A stretch of 64,000 nucleotides of DNA from Myxococcales bacterium (GTDB lineage Bacteria; Myxococcota_A; Polyangia; Polyangiales; Polyangiaceae). Made by a program: the position numbers and the translations under genes. Location of the stretch: contig JAEUKE010000032.1 of the NCBI GenBank assembly GCA_016794345.1, positions 1 to 64,000 of the forward strand, in the 5' to 3' direction. Shown in pieces: positions 36,906-45,439 of the stretch. Position 1 is the stretch's first letter, and each line of letters begins with the position of its first letter. Under the pieces are notes generated by a model that ran no database searches, had not been told where the DNA came from, and worked only from the letters and a program-made list of their open reading frames with translations.

Positions 36906-38894
36906 ATGGATCACATTCCGTTGCTCGACGAGCTCGCTGTGATCGCCGGGCTGGGCGTGATCGTCACGGTCTTGCTCGGCCGACTCCGGTTGCCCACGGT
37001 CGCCGGCCTTCTGTTCGCGGGGGCGCTGCTGGGCCCGTTTGGGCTGGGCCTCGTCCGCGGGATGGACGCGATCCAGGTCCTGGCCGAGCTGGGCGTCGTG
37101 CTCCTGCTCTTCACCATCGGCCTCGAGTTCTCGCTCGCCCGCCTGAAGGACGTCATGCGCCAGGCGGCGGTCGGCGGCGCGCTCCAGGTCGGGATCACGG
37201 CGAGCATCGCGGGCGGGGTCGCGGTCTCGCTCGGGCAGAGCGTGGGGCGCGGCGTCTTCTTCGGCTTCGTGTTCGCGCTCTCGAGCACGGCCATCGTGCT
37301 GCGCGCGCTGAGCGAGCGGCGCGAGACGGACGCGCCACATGGCCGCTTCATCTTCGGCACGCTCATCTTCCAGGACCTCTGCGTGGTCCCCATGGTGCTC
37401 GTGGTGTCCTTCCTGGGCGAAGGAGCAGGCGGCCAGCCCATGGGCTCCGTCATCGCCATCTCGCTCCTGAAGGCGGTTGGCGTCGTCATCGGGATCTTCG
37501 CCGCCTCTCGCCTCGTCATCCCCACCGTGCTCGGCTGGGTCGACGCCGCGCGGAGCCGGGAGGTCTTCCTGCTCGCGGTGCTCGCCATCTGCATCGGCAC
37601 CGCGTGGCTCACGTCGCTCGCCGGCCTCTCCCTGGCGCTCGGCGCCTTCCTGGGGGGCATGGCCCTCGCGGACACGGTCTACGGGCACCGCGCGCTCGGC
37701 GACGTCATCTCGCTTCGTGACGCCTTCGTCAGCGTCTTCTTCGTGTCGCTCGGCATGTTGTTCGACATCCGCGTCGTGCTCGAGCACCCGCTGCTCGTGG
37801 CGCTCCTGACCGCCGGCTTCATCCTGGGCAAGGGCCTGGCCGCCACCATCGCGGCCTTCGCCATGCGCTTCCCCGCGCGCGTGGCCTGGCTCGCCGGCGT
37901 CGGCCTCGCGCAGTTCGGCGAGTTCGGCTTCGTGCTGACCAAGCTCGCCGAGAAGTCGGGCCTCATCGACACAACGGTCTCGAAGCCGCTCCTCGCAGCG
38001 GGCATCGTCAGCATGTTCCTCACGCCGGTGCTCGTCCGCGCGGCGCCTCACATGACCGCGGGCGAGCGGCTCCTCGCACCGCTCGAGAAGCTGATCGGCG
38101 TGCGCAGCATCGATCAAGCGGACGAGAGCGCCCCGGAAGGGCGCCTCTCCGACCACGTCGTCCTCGTCGGGTTCGGCGTCGCTGGCCGGCTCGTCGCGCG
38201 CGCGCTCGCGCGGTGCGAGGTCCGCTACGTCGTCATCGAGCTGAACGCCGCGACCGTGCGCAAGTCGCGGGAGGAGGGCCTTCCGGTCTACTACGGCGAC
38301 GCGACCAGCGAAGAGGCGCTCGGCCACGCCCACCTCGAGCACGCGCGCGCGCTCGTCCTCCTGATGAACGATCCTGCGGCCGCCCAGCGTGTCATCGACA
38401 CCGCCCGCCGCGTCTCCAAGACCGTGCCCATCCTCGTCCGCGCGAAGTACCTCCTGGAGGCGCCGCCGCTCCAGAAGCTCGGCGCCACCGAGGTCATCGC
38501 CGAGGAGGTGGAGGGTGGGCTCGAGCTCCTCGCCCACACGCTCCGGGAGCTGGAGATGCCCCGCAACGTGATCGAAGAACGCGTCGAGGAGGCTCGGCAA
38601 GAGACGCAGCCCTCGGCCCGGGACGCGACGGTGCCCCGCCGCACGCTGGCGGACACGCGCGGCCTCGCCGATCTGAAGATCGAGAGCGCGCTGGTCCGCG
38701 CGGGGTCGGCGGCCGAAGGCCACAGCGCCAAGGACCTCGGGATCCGCAACAAGACGGGCGCCCTGGTGGTCGCGTTGCGGCGAGGCGGCGTGCTGATCGA
38801 ACAAGCCGCGGCCACCACCTTCCAGGCCTCCGACGTGGTCTTCCTGGTCGGCGAGAAGGCCGCGGTCGAGCGCGCGGTGCGCGAGTACTTCTGA
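36906..38894 (+). CDS. Monovalent cation:proton antiporter, CPA2 family, with TrkA-N/TrkA-C domains
   Basis: 662 aa. About 12 helices of Na+/H+ antiporter fold, including the CPA2 signature stretch LFTIGLEFSLARLKDVMRQA and FVFALSSTAIVLRALSERRE, and ALSLALGAFLGGMALADTVY-type helices. After about residue 415 follows a TrkA-N Rossmann domain (VVLVGFGVAGRLVARALARC, YVVIELNAATVRKSREEGL) and near the end a TrkA-C domain (DLGIRNKTGALVVALRRGGV). This is the KefB/KefC/RosB arrangement: nucleotide-gated K+ or Na+ efflux. No KefF/KefG-type partner is adjacent. Confidence 0.92.
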   Translation: MDHIPLLDELAVIAGLGVIVTVLLGRLRLPTVAGLLFAGALLGPFGLGLVRGMDAIQVLAELGVVLLLFTIGLEFSLARLKDVMRQAAVGGALQVGITASIAGGVAVSLGQSVGRGVFFGFVFALSSTAIVLRALSERRETDAPHGRFIFGTLIFQDLCVVPMVLVVSFLGEGAGGQPMGSVIAISLLKAVGVVIGIFAASRLVIPTVLGWVDAARSREVFLLAVLAICIGTAWLTSLAGLSLALGAFLGGMALADTVYGHRALGDVISLRDAFVSVFFVSLGMLFDIRVVLEHPLLVALLTAGFILGKGLAATIAAFAMRFPARVAWLAGVGLAQFGEFGFVLTKLAEKSGLIDTTVSKPLLAAGIVSMFLTPVLVRAAPHMTAGERLLAPLEKLIGVRSIDQADESAPEGRLSDHVVLVGFGVAGRLVARALARCEVRYVVIELNAATVRKSREEGLPVYYGDATSEEALGHAHLEHARALVLLMNDPAAAQRVIDTARRVSKTVPILVRAKYLLEAPPLQKLGATEVIAEEVEGGLELLAHTLRELEMPRNVIEERVEEARQETQPSARDATVPRRTLADTRGLADLKIESALVRAGSAAEGHSAKDLGIRNKTGALVVALRRGGVLIEQAAATTFQASDVVFLVGEKAAVERAVREYF

Positions 38895-38898
38895 CGGG

Positions 38899-39384
38899 TC
38901 AGCGGGTCAGATAGCGCTCGAGGCGCTGGCCCGCCTTGCGGACGACACGCGGCATGACGAGCTCGAGGCCTGGCCGCGCGACCTTCCCGAGCGTGCGGGG
39001 ATCGGCCGCGAGCACCCAGTCGATGCGCGTGCCGTCCCCTTCACAGCTGAACGAGAAGTCCTCCACGATGGATCGGGCCATCGGCGTCGACGCCTTCGTC
39101 ATGGTGAAGGCGAAGCGCGCCCCGGGCTCCCACGCGATGAAGCGCTCCCGGTACCCACCGAGGCCGTAGAGCGCGACCTCGCGCTCGGCGCCGACCTTCG
39201 CCTGCTCCGCGCTCGTCCACACCGCGCGGTACATGAGCGGGAACCAGCGCGTCCACCTTTCGGTGTCGGCGAAAGCGTCGAACACCCGCTCGGGCGACGC
39301 GCGCACCACGATGCTCTCCGACACCCGGAGGGGCGCAGCCTGCACGAAGCCGAGCTCTTGCGGCACGAGTGAGAAGAGCAACAT
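38899..39384 (-). CDS. SRPBCC-family protein (polyketide cyclase/START-like)
   Basis: 161 aa. ESIVVRASPERVFDAFADTE, RWTRWFPLMYRAVWTS and FSFSCEGDGTRIDWVLA are the strands and loop of the SRPBCC hydrophobic-pocket fold. No signal peptide. Binds a hydrophobic ligand of unknown identity. It starts 6 bp after the stop of the class III alcohol dehydrogenase gene, so the two are co-transcribed. Confidence 0.82.
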   Translation of the reverse strand: MLLFSLVPQELGFVQAAPLRVSESIVVRASPERVFDAFADTERWTRWFPLMYRAVWTSAEQAKVGAEREVALYGLGGYRERFIAWEPGARFAFTMTKASTPMARSIVEDFSFSCEGDGTRIDWVLAADPRTLGKVARPGLELVMPRVVRKAGQRLERYLTR

Positions 39385-39390
39385 GGAACC

Positions 39391-40500
39391 TCAGAACTCC
39401 ACGACGGTTCGGATGGACTTGCCCTCGTGCATGAGGTCGAGCCCTTCGTTGATGCGATCGAGCGGGAGCTTGTGCGTGATCATGTCGTCGATGTTGATCT
39501 TCCCGTCCATGTACCAGTCGACGATCTTGGGGACGTCGGTCCGGCCGCGGGCGCCGCCGAACGCGGAGCCCTTCCACACCCGGCCGGTGACGAGCTGGAA
39601 CGGGCGCGTGGAGATCTCCTTGCCCGCCCCCGCGACCCCGATGATGACGCTCGTTCCCCAGCCCTTGTGGCAACACTCGAGCGCCTGACGCATCACCTCG
39701 ACGCTGCCGATACACTCGAAGCTGTAGTCCGCGCCGCCCTTCGTCAGGTTCACGAGGTACGGAACAAGATCCCCCTCGACCTCCTTCGGGTTGACGAAGT
39801 GGGTCATGCCGAACTTACGCGCGAGCTCCTCGCGAGCGGGATTGATGTCGACGCCCACGATCATGTCGGCGCCGACCATCTTCGCGCCCTGGACGACGTT
39901 CAGGCCGATGCCGCCGAGGCCGAAGACGACGACGTTGGCGCCCGGCTCGACCTTGGCGGTGTTGATGACCGCGCCGATGCCGGTCGTGACGCCGCAGCCG
40001 ATGTAACAGACCTTGTCGAACGGCGCGTCCTCCCGGATCTTCGCGAGCGCGATCTCGGGCACCACCGTGTAGTTCGCGAACGTGGACGTGCCCATGTAGT
40101 GGAAGACGCGGTCCTTGCCGATCGAGAAGCGGCTCGTCGCGTCCGGCATGAGCCCCTTGCCCTGCGTCGCGCGGATGGCCTGGCAGAGGTTCGTCTTCTG
40201 GCTCAGGCAATATTCACACTGGCGGCACTCCGGCGTGTAGAGCGGGATCACGTGATCGCCCTTCTTCAGGCTGGTCACGCCGGGCCCGACGTCGACGACG
40301 ACGCCCGCACCTTCGTGGCCGAGGATGCAGGGGAAGAGACCCTCCGGGTCGGCGCCCGAGCGCGTGAACTCGTCCGTGTGGCAGATGCCCGTCGCGCGGA
40401 TCTCGACGAGGCACTCGCCGGCCTTCGGTCCCTCGAGGCTGACGGTCTCGACGCTGAGCGGCTTTCCTGCGGCGAATGCGACGGCGGCGCGAACATCCAT
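39391..40500 (-). CDS. frmA: S-(hydroxymethyl)glutathione dehydrogenase / class III alcohol dehydrogenase
   Basis: 369 aa from ATG 40500; the SD AAGGAG is about 9 nt upstream of this ATG and only 3 nt from the alternative ATG 40506. Catalytic zinc site GICHTDEF and GHEGAGVV; structural zinc cluster in [15 protein letters not shown] (C-x2-C-x2-C-x7-C). NAD-binding [10 protein letters not shown] and the class III glutathione-binding stretch [18 protein letters not shown]. It oxidises S-hydroxymethylglutathione, so it detoxifies formaldehyde to formate equivalents; it also reduces S-nitrosoglutathione in many bacteria. The FGH partner (S-formylglutathione hydrolase) is not adjacent. Confidence 0.93.
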   Translation of the reverse strand: MDVRAAVAFAAGKPLSVETVSLEGPKAGECLVEIRATGICHTDEFTRSGADPEGLFPCILGHEGAGVVVDVGPGVTSLKKGDHVIPLYTPECRQCEYCLSQKTNLCQAIRATQGKGLMPDATSRFSIGKDRVFHYMGTSTFANYTVVPEIALAKIREDAPFDKVCYIGCGVTTGIGAVINTAKVEPGANVVVFGLGGIGLNVVQGAKMVGADMIVGVDINPAREELARKFGMTHFVNPKEVEGDLVPYLVNLTKGGADYSFECIGSVEVMRQALECCHKGWGTSVIIGVAGAGKEISTRPFQLVTGRVWKGSAFGGARGRTDVPKIVDWYMDGKINIDDMITHKLPLDRINEGLDLMHEGKSIRTVVEF

Positions 40501-40632
40501 GGTCATGGGCTCCTTCTCTTGGAGCGGGGGAGTCTACGCTCCCGCCGCTCTCCGGGGAGGGCTTTTGCGCCTCTCCGCCCGCGAGCACGTCGAGCCTGAC
40601 GCACCGAGCTGCCGCTGAGGTAAAGAGCTGGA

Positions 40633-41517
40633 ATGAACAGCACCTGGCTGCGTCACGGTGAGGCGTCGCTGCACGTGGCGGACTACGGCGGAAGCGGACC
40701 GAAGACTGTCATCCTCTGTCATGGCCTCGGCGGCTCCCACGCGAACTTCGCGGCGCTCGGCCCCCTGCTCGCCGAGCGCGCGCGTGTCCTCGCGATCGAC
40801 CTGCCCGGGTTCGGCCTGAGCCCTCCCGGCTCCGGAGCCGACATGCCCGGCTTCATCGGCGCGATCGGTCGGCTCTTCGACGCGATCACCTCGGGCGAGA
40901 TCGAGGGTGCTTCGTTGCCGGTGGTCCTCGTCGGCAACTCGATGGGCGGGGCGGTCTCGATCCTCGCAGCAGGCGAGCGCGGTCGCGACATCGAGCACCT
41001 CGTCCTCGTCTGCCCCGCGCTCCCCATCGTCCGCCCGTTCGACATCGACCCGCGCTTCGCGCTGCTCATCGGCTCGGCGATGTTGCCCGGCTACGATGCG
41101 TTTTTGCACGCGCGGCTCCGTGACGCCGGCCCCGAGGCGCTCGTACACGACATGCTCAACCTGACGTGCGCCGACAAGTCCCGTGTGCCGCGCGCCGCCG
41201 TGGCGGAGATGATCGCGCTCGCGAAGAAGCGGACGCAGTTCTCGTGGATGGCGACGAGCTTCTCGACCGCCTCGCGCTCGATCGCCCGCACACTCCTTCG
41301 CCAGGACACCTACCGCGCCGCGATGCGCGCCGTGCGCGCGCCGGTCCTCCTCGTTCAGGGCGATCGCGACAGGCTCGTCCCGGTGTCCTCGGCGCGCGCC
41401 GCGCTCGATGTTTGTCCGCACTGGACGCTCGAGATCTACGAAGGCGTCGGGCACGTCCCCCAGCTCGAGACGCCAGATCGGCTGAAAGACAGCATTTTTC
41501 GCTTCGTAGACCGTTAA
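40633..41517 (+). CDS. Alpha/beta-fold hydrolase
   Basis: 294 aa. TVILCHGLGGSHANF (oxyanion), nucleophile elbow VVLVGNSMGGAVSIL, acid in VQGDRDRLVPVS and His in YEGVGHVPQLETP. No signal peptide. Resembles the cofactor-less esterase/haloperoxidase-like group (lid helices around 130-210). Substrate unknown. Standalone; divergent from frmA with about 130 bp between. Confidence 0.87.
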   Translation: MNSTWLRHGEASLHVADYGGSGPKTVILCHGLGGSHANFAALGPLLAERARVLAIDLPGFGLSPPGSGADMPGFIGAIGRLFDAITSGEIEGASLPVVLVGNSMGGAVSILAAGERGRDIEHLVLVCPALPIVRPFDIDPRFALLIGSAMLPGYDAFLHARLRDAGPEALVHDMLNLTCADKSRVPRAAVAEMIALAKKRTQFSWMATSFSTASRSIARTLLRQDTYRAAMRAVRAPVLLVQGDRDRLVPVSSARAALDVCPHWTLEIYEGVGHVPQLETPDRLKDSIFRFVDR

Positions 41518-41643
41518 TTTTCTGTCGGTCGAAGCGGCTCAAACCTCTTCAAGGATCACCCTCCGAGTCTTCCGCGAGCGCTCGATAGGCGATACGAATC
41601 GATCCATCGTCGTCGTCGCTCTCGTACGGAAAAGGAGACTCTC

Positions 41644-42414
41644 ATGCGTAAAGGGTTGTTTCTGAGCGCGGTGCTCGCCTCGTTGTTCGTGTCCGGGGTC
41701 GCCATGGCCGACCGTACCGAAGAGAACAACAGCACCAAGTACTCGCGCGGCATGCGCATCAAGGAGCAGGTCCTCGAGAAGCAGCGCGAGAGCCGGGCCT
41801 CGGCGGTCCGCGAGTCGACGAACGTGCGCGCCAACCGCGCCCTCGATCAGCGCCTCGCTCGGTCTCGTCCGCACGGCGAGATCTACGGCGATCAGGCCAG
41901 CCGCAGCACGACGAAGTCGCAGGTCTCCAGCGGCGGCAAGAACCTGAGCGCGACGAGCTCGGTCAACACCCCGCGCGAGATCAAGTCGATGCTCTCGCGG
42001 ATCAACCCGATGTACGGCGCCTACCGCACGTCCCAGGCCTCGGAGGGCACCGACTCGTACGGCGGCCGCACGTTCTACGGCAAGGACACGCGCACCGGCC
42101 GCACGCGCAACCTCAGCATGAGCGGCACCGTCAACACGCCCAAGGAGATCCAGGCGATGATGGGCATGTTCGGACCCGGCAATGCCTCGCAGGCCGGCGG
42201 GAGCCCGGGCAGCACGGACTCGTACGGCGGCGGCGATCAGCCGACCGACCTCAACCGCCTCAAGGCCGGCATCTACGGCTCGGGCTTCAACCGCGGCCAG
42301 GCGGCGAAGTTCGAGGCCGCGCGCGAGTCGCGCCTCGCCGAGCGGGTCACGAAGGTCGTGAAGACCTCCGCGCCGCAGGGCGAGTCGTCCAAGCGCAACA
42401 CCCGCGAGAGGTGA
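41644..42414 (+). CDS. Secreted protein with two internal repeats, unknown function
   Basis: 256 aa. Strong SD (AAAAGGAGA, 8 nt). Signal peptide MRKGLFLSAVLASLFVSGVA ending in AMA. The mature protein is Ser/Arg/Lys/Gly-rich, without Cys. Two units of about 50 residues share the order NLS-x-T/S-V-NTP-(R/K)-EI-x-(S/A)-M, then a Gly/Ser/Tyr segment with TDSYGG. Arg/Lys-rich N- and C-terminal thirds suggest binding to an acidic surface or polymer. Not recognised as a family; a bona fide gene by its SD, signal peptide and terminator. Confidence 0.8.
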   Translation: MRKGLFLSAVLASLFVSGVAMADRTEENNSTKYSRGMRIKEQVLEKQRESRASAVRESTNVRANRALDQRLARSRPHGEIYGDQASRSTTKSQVSSGGKNLSATSSVNTPREIKSMLSRINPMYGAYRTSQASEGTDSYGGRTFYGKDTRTGRTRNLSMSGTVNTPKEIQAMMGMFGPGNASQAGGSPGSTDSYGGGDQPTDLNRLKAGIYGSGFNRGQAAKFEAARESRLAERVTKVVKTSAPQGESSKRNTRER

Positions 42415-42438
42415 TCGCCGTCTGAGCGATGAGCCAGG

Positions 42439-42469
42439 AGCCGGCGCCGCGAGGCGCCGGCTTCGTTTT
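42439..42469 (+). terminator. Rho-independent terminator
   Basis: AGCCGGCGCC (42439-42448) pairs perfectly with GGCGCCGGCT (42453-42462) around a GCGA loop and is followed by TCGTTTT. It ends the transcript of the repeat-containing secreted protein. Confidence 0.9.
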
Positions 42470-42516
42470 GTGCGGGAAGTTTGCCGGGGCCGGGCGAGCC
42501 ATGCGATGCGGCAGAC

Positions 42517-43512
42517 GTGCGCCGCGCGCTCGCCCTCGTGCTCGGCGTGGCCCTCGCCGCGCCCATCGTCCCCGCCGCCTCGGAGTCGGTCGCGGCGCCG
42601 GCCGCGAAGACCGCGGCGAAGACGAAGCGCACGAAGAAGCCCGCGCGCGTCACCAAGAAGCGGAAGGCAGCCGCGGCGAAGCGGCGCGATGCACGCGCGC
42701 GCGCGCGCGCCTCGACCGAGGAGCCCGTGCGCGCGCGTCCCGCCCTCCTCGTCCCCATCGCCCGAGCGATAAGCTGCCCCGTCGACATGGTCGCGGTCGC
42801 CGGCCGCGTGTGTGTCGATCGGTTCGAGATCGGCGTCGTCGATCGCGAGAGCGGCGCCGCGTGGTCGCCGTTCTACACACCGGACCTCGGGCGCGCTCGC
42901 GAGGTGGTCTCGTTCTACGAGGCGCTCCGCGGCCGCGCGGCTCCCGGCTCGGCCGACGCGAGCACAGACTTGCCGGCGCTCCCGACGATCCCCGTCGCCC
43001 CGCGCGCGGTCTCGGTGCGCGGCGCGATCCCCCAGGGCTACCTGAGCGCAGACCAGGCCGACGGCGCGTGCTCCGCGGCCGGCAAGCGCCTCTGCACCGA
43101 GGCGGAGTGGGTGACGGCGTGCCGCGGGCAAGCCCAGCGCGAGTTCCCCTACGGCGACCGCTACGAGCAGGGCACCTGCAACGTCTTCCGCGAGGATCAC
43201 CCGTCGTCGATCCTGCACGGCAACCCGGCTCGGTATCACGACGATCCGCGCAACGGCCTCCTCGTGGTGGCCGATCGGCCGCTCCTGCTGGAGACCGGCG
43301 CGTCGCCCCGCTGCGCGAGCCGCTGGGGAGACGACGCGATCTTCGACATGGTCGGAAACCTCGACGAGTGGGTCGCCGACGAGCAGGGCGCGTTCCTCGG
43401 CGGGTTCTACTCGCGTGGATCCAAGAGCGGGTGCTTCGCCAAGGTCACGGCGCACCCGCGCCGCTACTCGGACTACTCGACCGGCGCGCGCTGCTGCAAG
43501 GACCCCACGTAG
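42517..43512 (+). CDS. FGE/sulfatase-modifying-factor-family secreted protein
   Basis: 331 aa from GTG 42517, chosen because it begins a normal signal peptide (VRRALALVLGVALAAPIVPA). A Lys/Arg/Ala-rich low-complexity segment (about 30-75) precedes the FGE-like domain: MVAVAGRVCVDRFEIGVVD, SADQADGACSAAGKRLCTEA, EWVTACRGQ, FDMVGNLDEWVAD, GGFYSRGSKSGCF and the C-terminal TGARCC. Such proteins include formylglycine-generating enzymes and many non-catalytic relatives. No partner sulfatase lies nearby, so enzyme activity is uncertain. Confidence 0.78.
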   Translation: MRRALALVLGVALAAPIVPAASESVAAPAAKTAAKTKRTKKPARVTKKRKAAAAKRRDARARARASTEEPVRARPALLVPIARAISCPVDMVAVAGRVCVDRFEIGVVDRESGAAWSPFYTPDLGRAREVVSFYEALRGRAAPGSADASTDLPALPTIPVAPRAVSVRGAIPQGYLSADQADGACSAAGKRLCTEAEWVTACRGQAQREFPYGDRYEQGTCNVFREDHPSSILHGNPARYHDDPRNGLLVVADRPLLLETGASPRCASRWGDDAIFDMVGNLDEWVADEQGAFLGGFYSRGSKSGCFAKVTAHPRRYSDYSTGARCCKDPT

Positions 43513-43533
43513 CCCTCGACGCAGGCACGACGA

Positions 43534-43566
43534 AGCCGAGAAACACGTCGCACGCGTTTCTCGGCT
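43534..43566. terminator. Hairpin between convergent FGE-like and OsmC genes
   Basis: AGCCGAGAAAC (43534-43544) pairs with GTTTCTCGGCT (43556-43566), 11-bp perfect stem, 11-nt loop. No long T-tract on either side. Likely a bidirectional terminator. Confidence 0.6.
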
Positions 43567-43591
43567 CGAAACAGTCGAGTTGCAGCTCGTT

Positions 43592-44023
43592 TCACTCCGG
43601 TTCGACGCGGACGTCCACGGCGAGCCCGTCGCGCACGCTCTGCGTGACGATGCAGAAGTCCTCGAAGGTGGTCTTGCACTTCTCCAGGGCGGCCGGGTCC
43701 GCGCCGACCGGGTGGATGACCACCTCGACCTTGCCGATGCGCAGGCGCTTCTGATCGTTGCGGACGATGCTCACCTTGGCCTCGCTGCGGATGCCCTGCG
43801 GCGGGGATCCGCTGCGCGAAAGGCAGAAATACAGGCTGGCGGTCAGGCAGTTGGCCACCGCGGCAGCGAGGAGGCGCGCGGCGTTGGGGGCGTTGTCTTT
43901 CCCGAGCGGGGCCGGCTCGTCCACCGCGATGTCCGCGTACTGGGGCTTGTCGAGCTTGACCCGAAACTCGTACCCATCCACCTGCTCGATTGCGATGTTG
44001 AACTCGTGCACCGGCGTCGTCAT
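43592..44023 (-). CDS. OsmC/Ohr-family protein
   Basis: 143 aa from ATG 44023. LLAAAVANCLTASLYFCL and TFEDFCIVTQSVRDGLAV carry the two conserved redox Cys of the OsmC/Ohr fold. Members reduce organic hydroperoxides using thiols. Divergent from the oxidoreductase gene 44080. Confidence 0.82.
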   Translation of the reverse strand: MTTPVHEFNIAIEQVDGYEFRVKLDKPQYADIAVDEPAPLGKDNAPNAARLLAAAVANCLTASLYFCLSRSGSPPQGIRSEAKVSIVRNDQKRLRIGKVEVVIHPVGADPAALEKCKTTFEDFCIVTQSVRDGLAVDVRVEPE

Positions 44024-44079
44024 GGCCGGCCGCGCTCGCAAAGAACGCGCCAGGCGCGATGGCCTATGATGCGGTCCCC

Positions 44080-45189
44080 ATGACGCTGGCAGAAGGAAAG
44101 CGGGTCGTCGTCACCGAGCTCGGCGAGACACCGCCCGACGCGATCGAGAACCATGTCGTGGTCGAGCCGATGCCCGCTCCCGACCCGAAGACTCTCGAAC
44201 CAAACGACGTGATCGTCGAGGTGCGCAGCGCCTCGGTGGGCTGGGTCGACGTCATCATGACGAGCGGCCAGTACCAGCACATGCCCGCGCCGCCGTACAC
44301 GCCGGGCCTCGAGTACGCGGGCGTCGTCGCCTGGGCCGGGCCCGAGGTGAAGAACGTGAAGGTGGGTGACGCCGTGCTCTCGGACGGCCTGCTGACGGGG
44401 CCGCGATCGCTCGGCGCGTACCGCGCGTGGGGAGGCTGGGCCAGCTGGGCGGTCGCGCCGAGCGAGGCCGTCCACAAGATCCCCGGCGAGCTCTCCTTCG
44501 ATCAGGCCTGCAACCTGCTCGGCAACTACGAGACCGCGTACCACTGCCTCATCGCGCGTGGCCGGCTCCGCGCCGGCGAGACGGTGCTCGTCCACGGCGC
44601 GTCGGGCGCGACGGGGCTCGCGGCGGTGCAGATCTCCAAGATCGTCGGGGCGAAGGTCATCGCCACAGGGCGCTCGGAGGAGAAGCTCGCGATCGTGCGC
44701 GAGGCCGGCGCCGATCACGTCGTGAGCACACGCGGCGAGGACGGCGGCTTGCGTGCGTTCCGCGACGACGTGAAGGCCCTCACGGGCGGTGCGGGCGTCG
44801 ACGTGGTCTACGACGGCGTGGGCGGCGACATCTCGGTGGAGAGCCTGCGCTGCGTGAGGTTCGGCGCGCGTTTCCTCATCGTCGGCTGGGCGGCGACGCC
44901 GTTCGTCGCCAAGGGCAAGGGCGGGCGCGGCGCCCCCAACGCAAACGTCCTCCCCACCAACCTCATCATGATGAAGGGGCTCGACGTGCTTGGCTGCCCC
45001 GCGGCCATCTCCACGCTGCACGATCCCTCCATTCGTCCGCCTCGCCTCGCGCAGGTCCTCGCCTGGGCCGAGGAGGGCAAGATCACCCCACACGTCTCGC
45101 ACCGCTTCCCGCTCGCGGAGATCCGCGAGGCCATGCGCGCGAAGTGGTCGGGCGCCGTGATCGGCGGAGCGGTGATCCACCCGCGGTAG
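44080..45189 (+). CDS. MDR-family oxidoreductase (quinone-oxidoreductase-like)
   Basis: 369 aa from ATG 44080. A TATGAT at 44065-44070 lies 9 nt before this ATG and looks like a -10, so the message may start almost at the start codon; an ATG at 44059 would add seven residues. MDR motifs: TPGLEYAGVVAWAGPEV, GETVLVHGASGATGLAAVQI (nucleotide-binding) and VDVVYDGVGGDISVE. The two catalytic-zinc motifs of alcohol dehydrogenases are absent, matching the NADPH:quinone reductase branch. Confidence 0.87.
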   Translation: MTLAEGKRVVVTELGETPPDAIENHVVVEPMPAPDPKTLEPNDVIVEVRSASVGWVDVIMTSGQYQHMPAPPYTPGLEYAGVVAWAGPEVKNVKVGDAVLSDGLLTGPRSLGAYRAWGGWASWAVAPSEAVHKIPGELSFDQACNLLGNYETAYHCLIARGRLRAGETVLVHGASGATGLAAVQISKIVGAKVIATGRSEEKLAIVREAGADHVVSTRGEDGGLRAFRDDVKALTGGAGVDVVYDGVGGDISVESLRCVRFGARFLIVGWAATPFVAKGKGGRGAPNANVLPTNLIMMKGLDVLGCPAAISTLHDPSIRPPRLAQVLAWAEEGKITPHVSHRFPLAEIREAMRAKWSGAVIGGAVIHPR

Positions 45190-45223
45190 CGCGCGGGTGC
45201 CGACCCCGAGCGCCGCCCCGTCC

Positions 45224-45376
45224 GCGACGACTCAGCGGCGATGACCGCCGGCATCTCGTCTGAGTCGTGACCACGCGACGACTCAGACGCGATGACCGTC
45301 CCAACGCGCCTGAGTCGTCGGCTGGTCACGATTGAGGCGCGATGCCTGCCTCGAGGCCGAGCGCGAAGCGGAGAGG
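45224..45376. repeat. 51-bp-period intergenic hairpin repeats, array 1
   Basis: Units start at about 45224, 45275 and 45326, exactly 51 bp apart. Their shared element is GACTCAG-x-x-GCGATGACC, the third diverged to GATTGAGGCGCGATG. Within a unit GACTCAGACGCG (from 45279) is the near-perfect reverse complement of CGCGCCTGAGTC (45305-45316), so each unit can fold into a hairpin. A related array lies at 63430-63585. The stretch 45190-45439 holds no gene otherwise. Confidence 0.7.
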
Positions 45377-45439
45377 CTCTTTCTGTGAACGGTGGAAGGG
45401 GGGCCGCGGGCGGTGGGCGGCGGCTGGTCGCGCCGTCGT

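Noticed and set aside
35145..38804. 1219-codon minus-strand frame extending past the M1 peptidase
   Set aside because: Only the part up to ATG 36875 has a signal peptide and peptidase motifs; the rest is antisense to the CPA2 antiporter gene.
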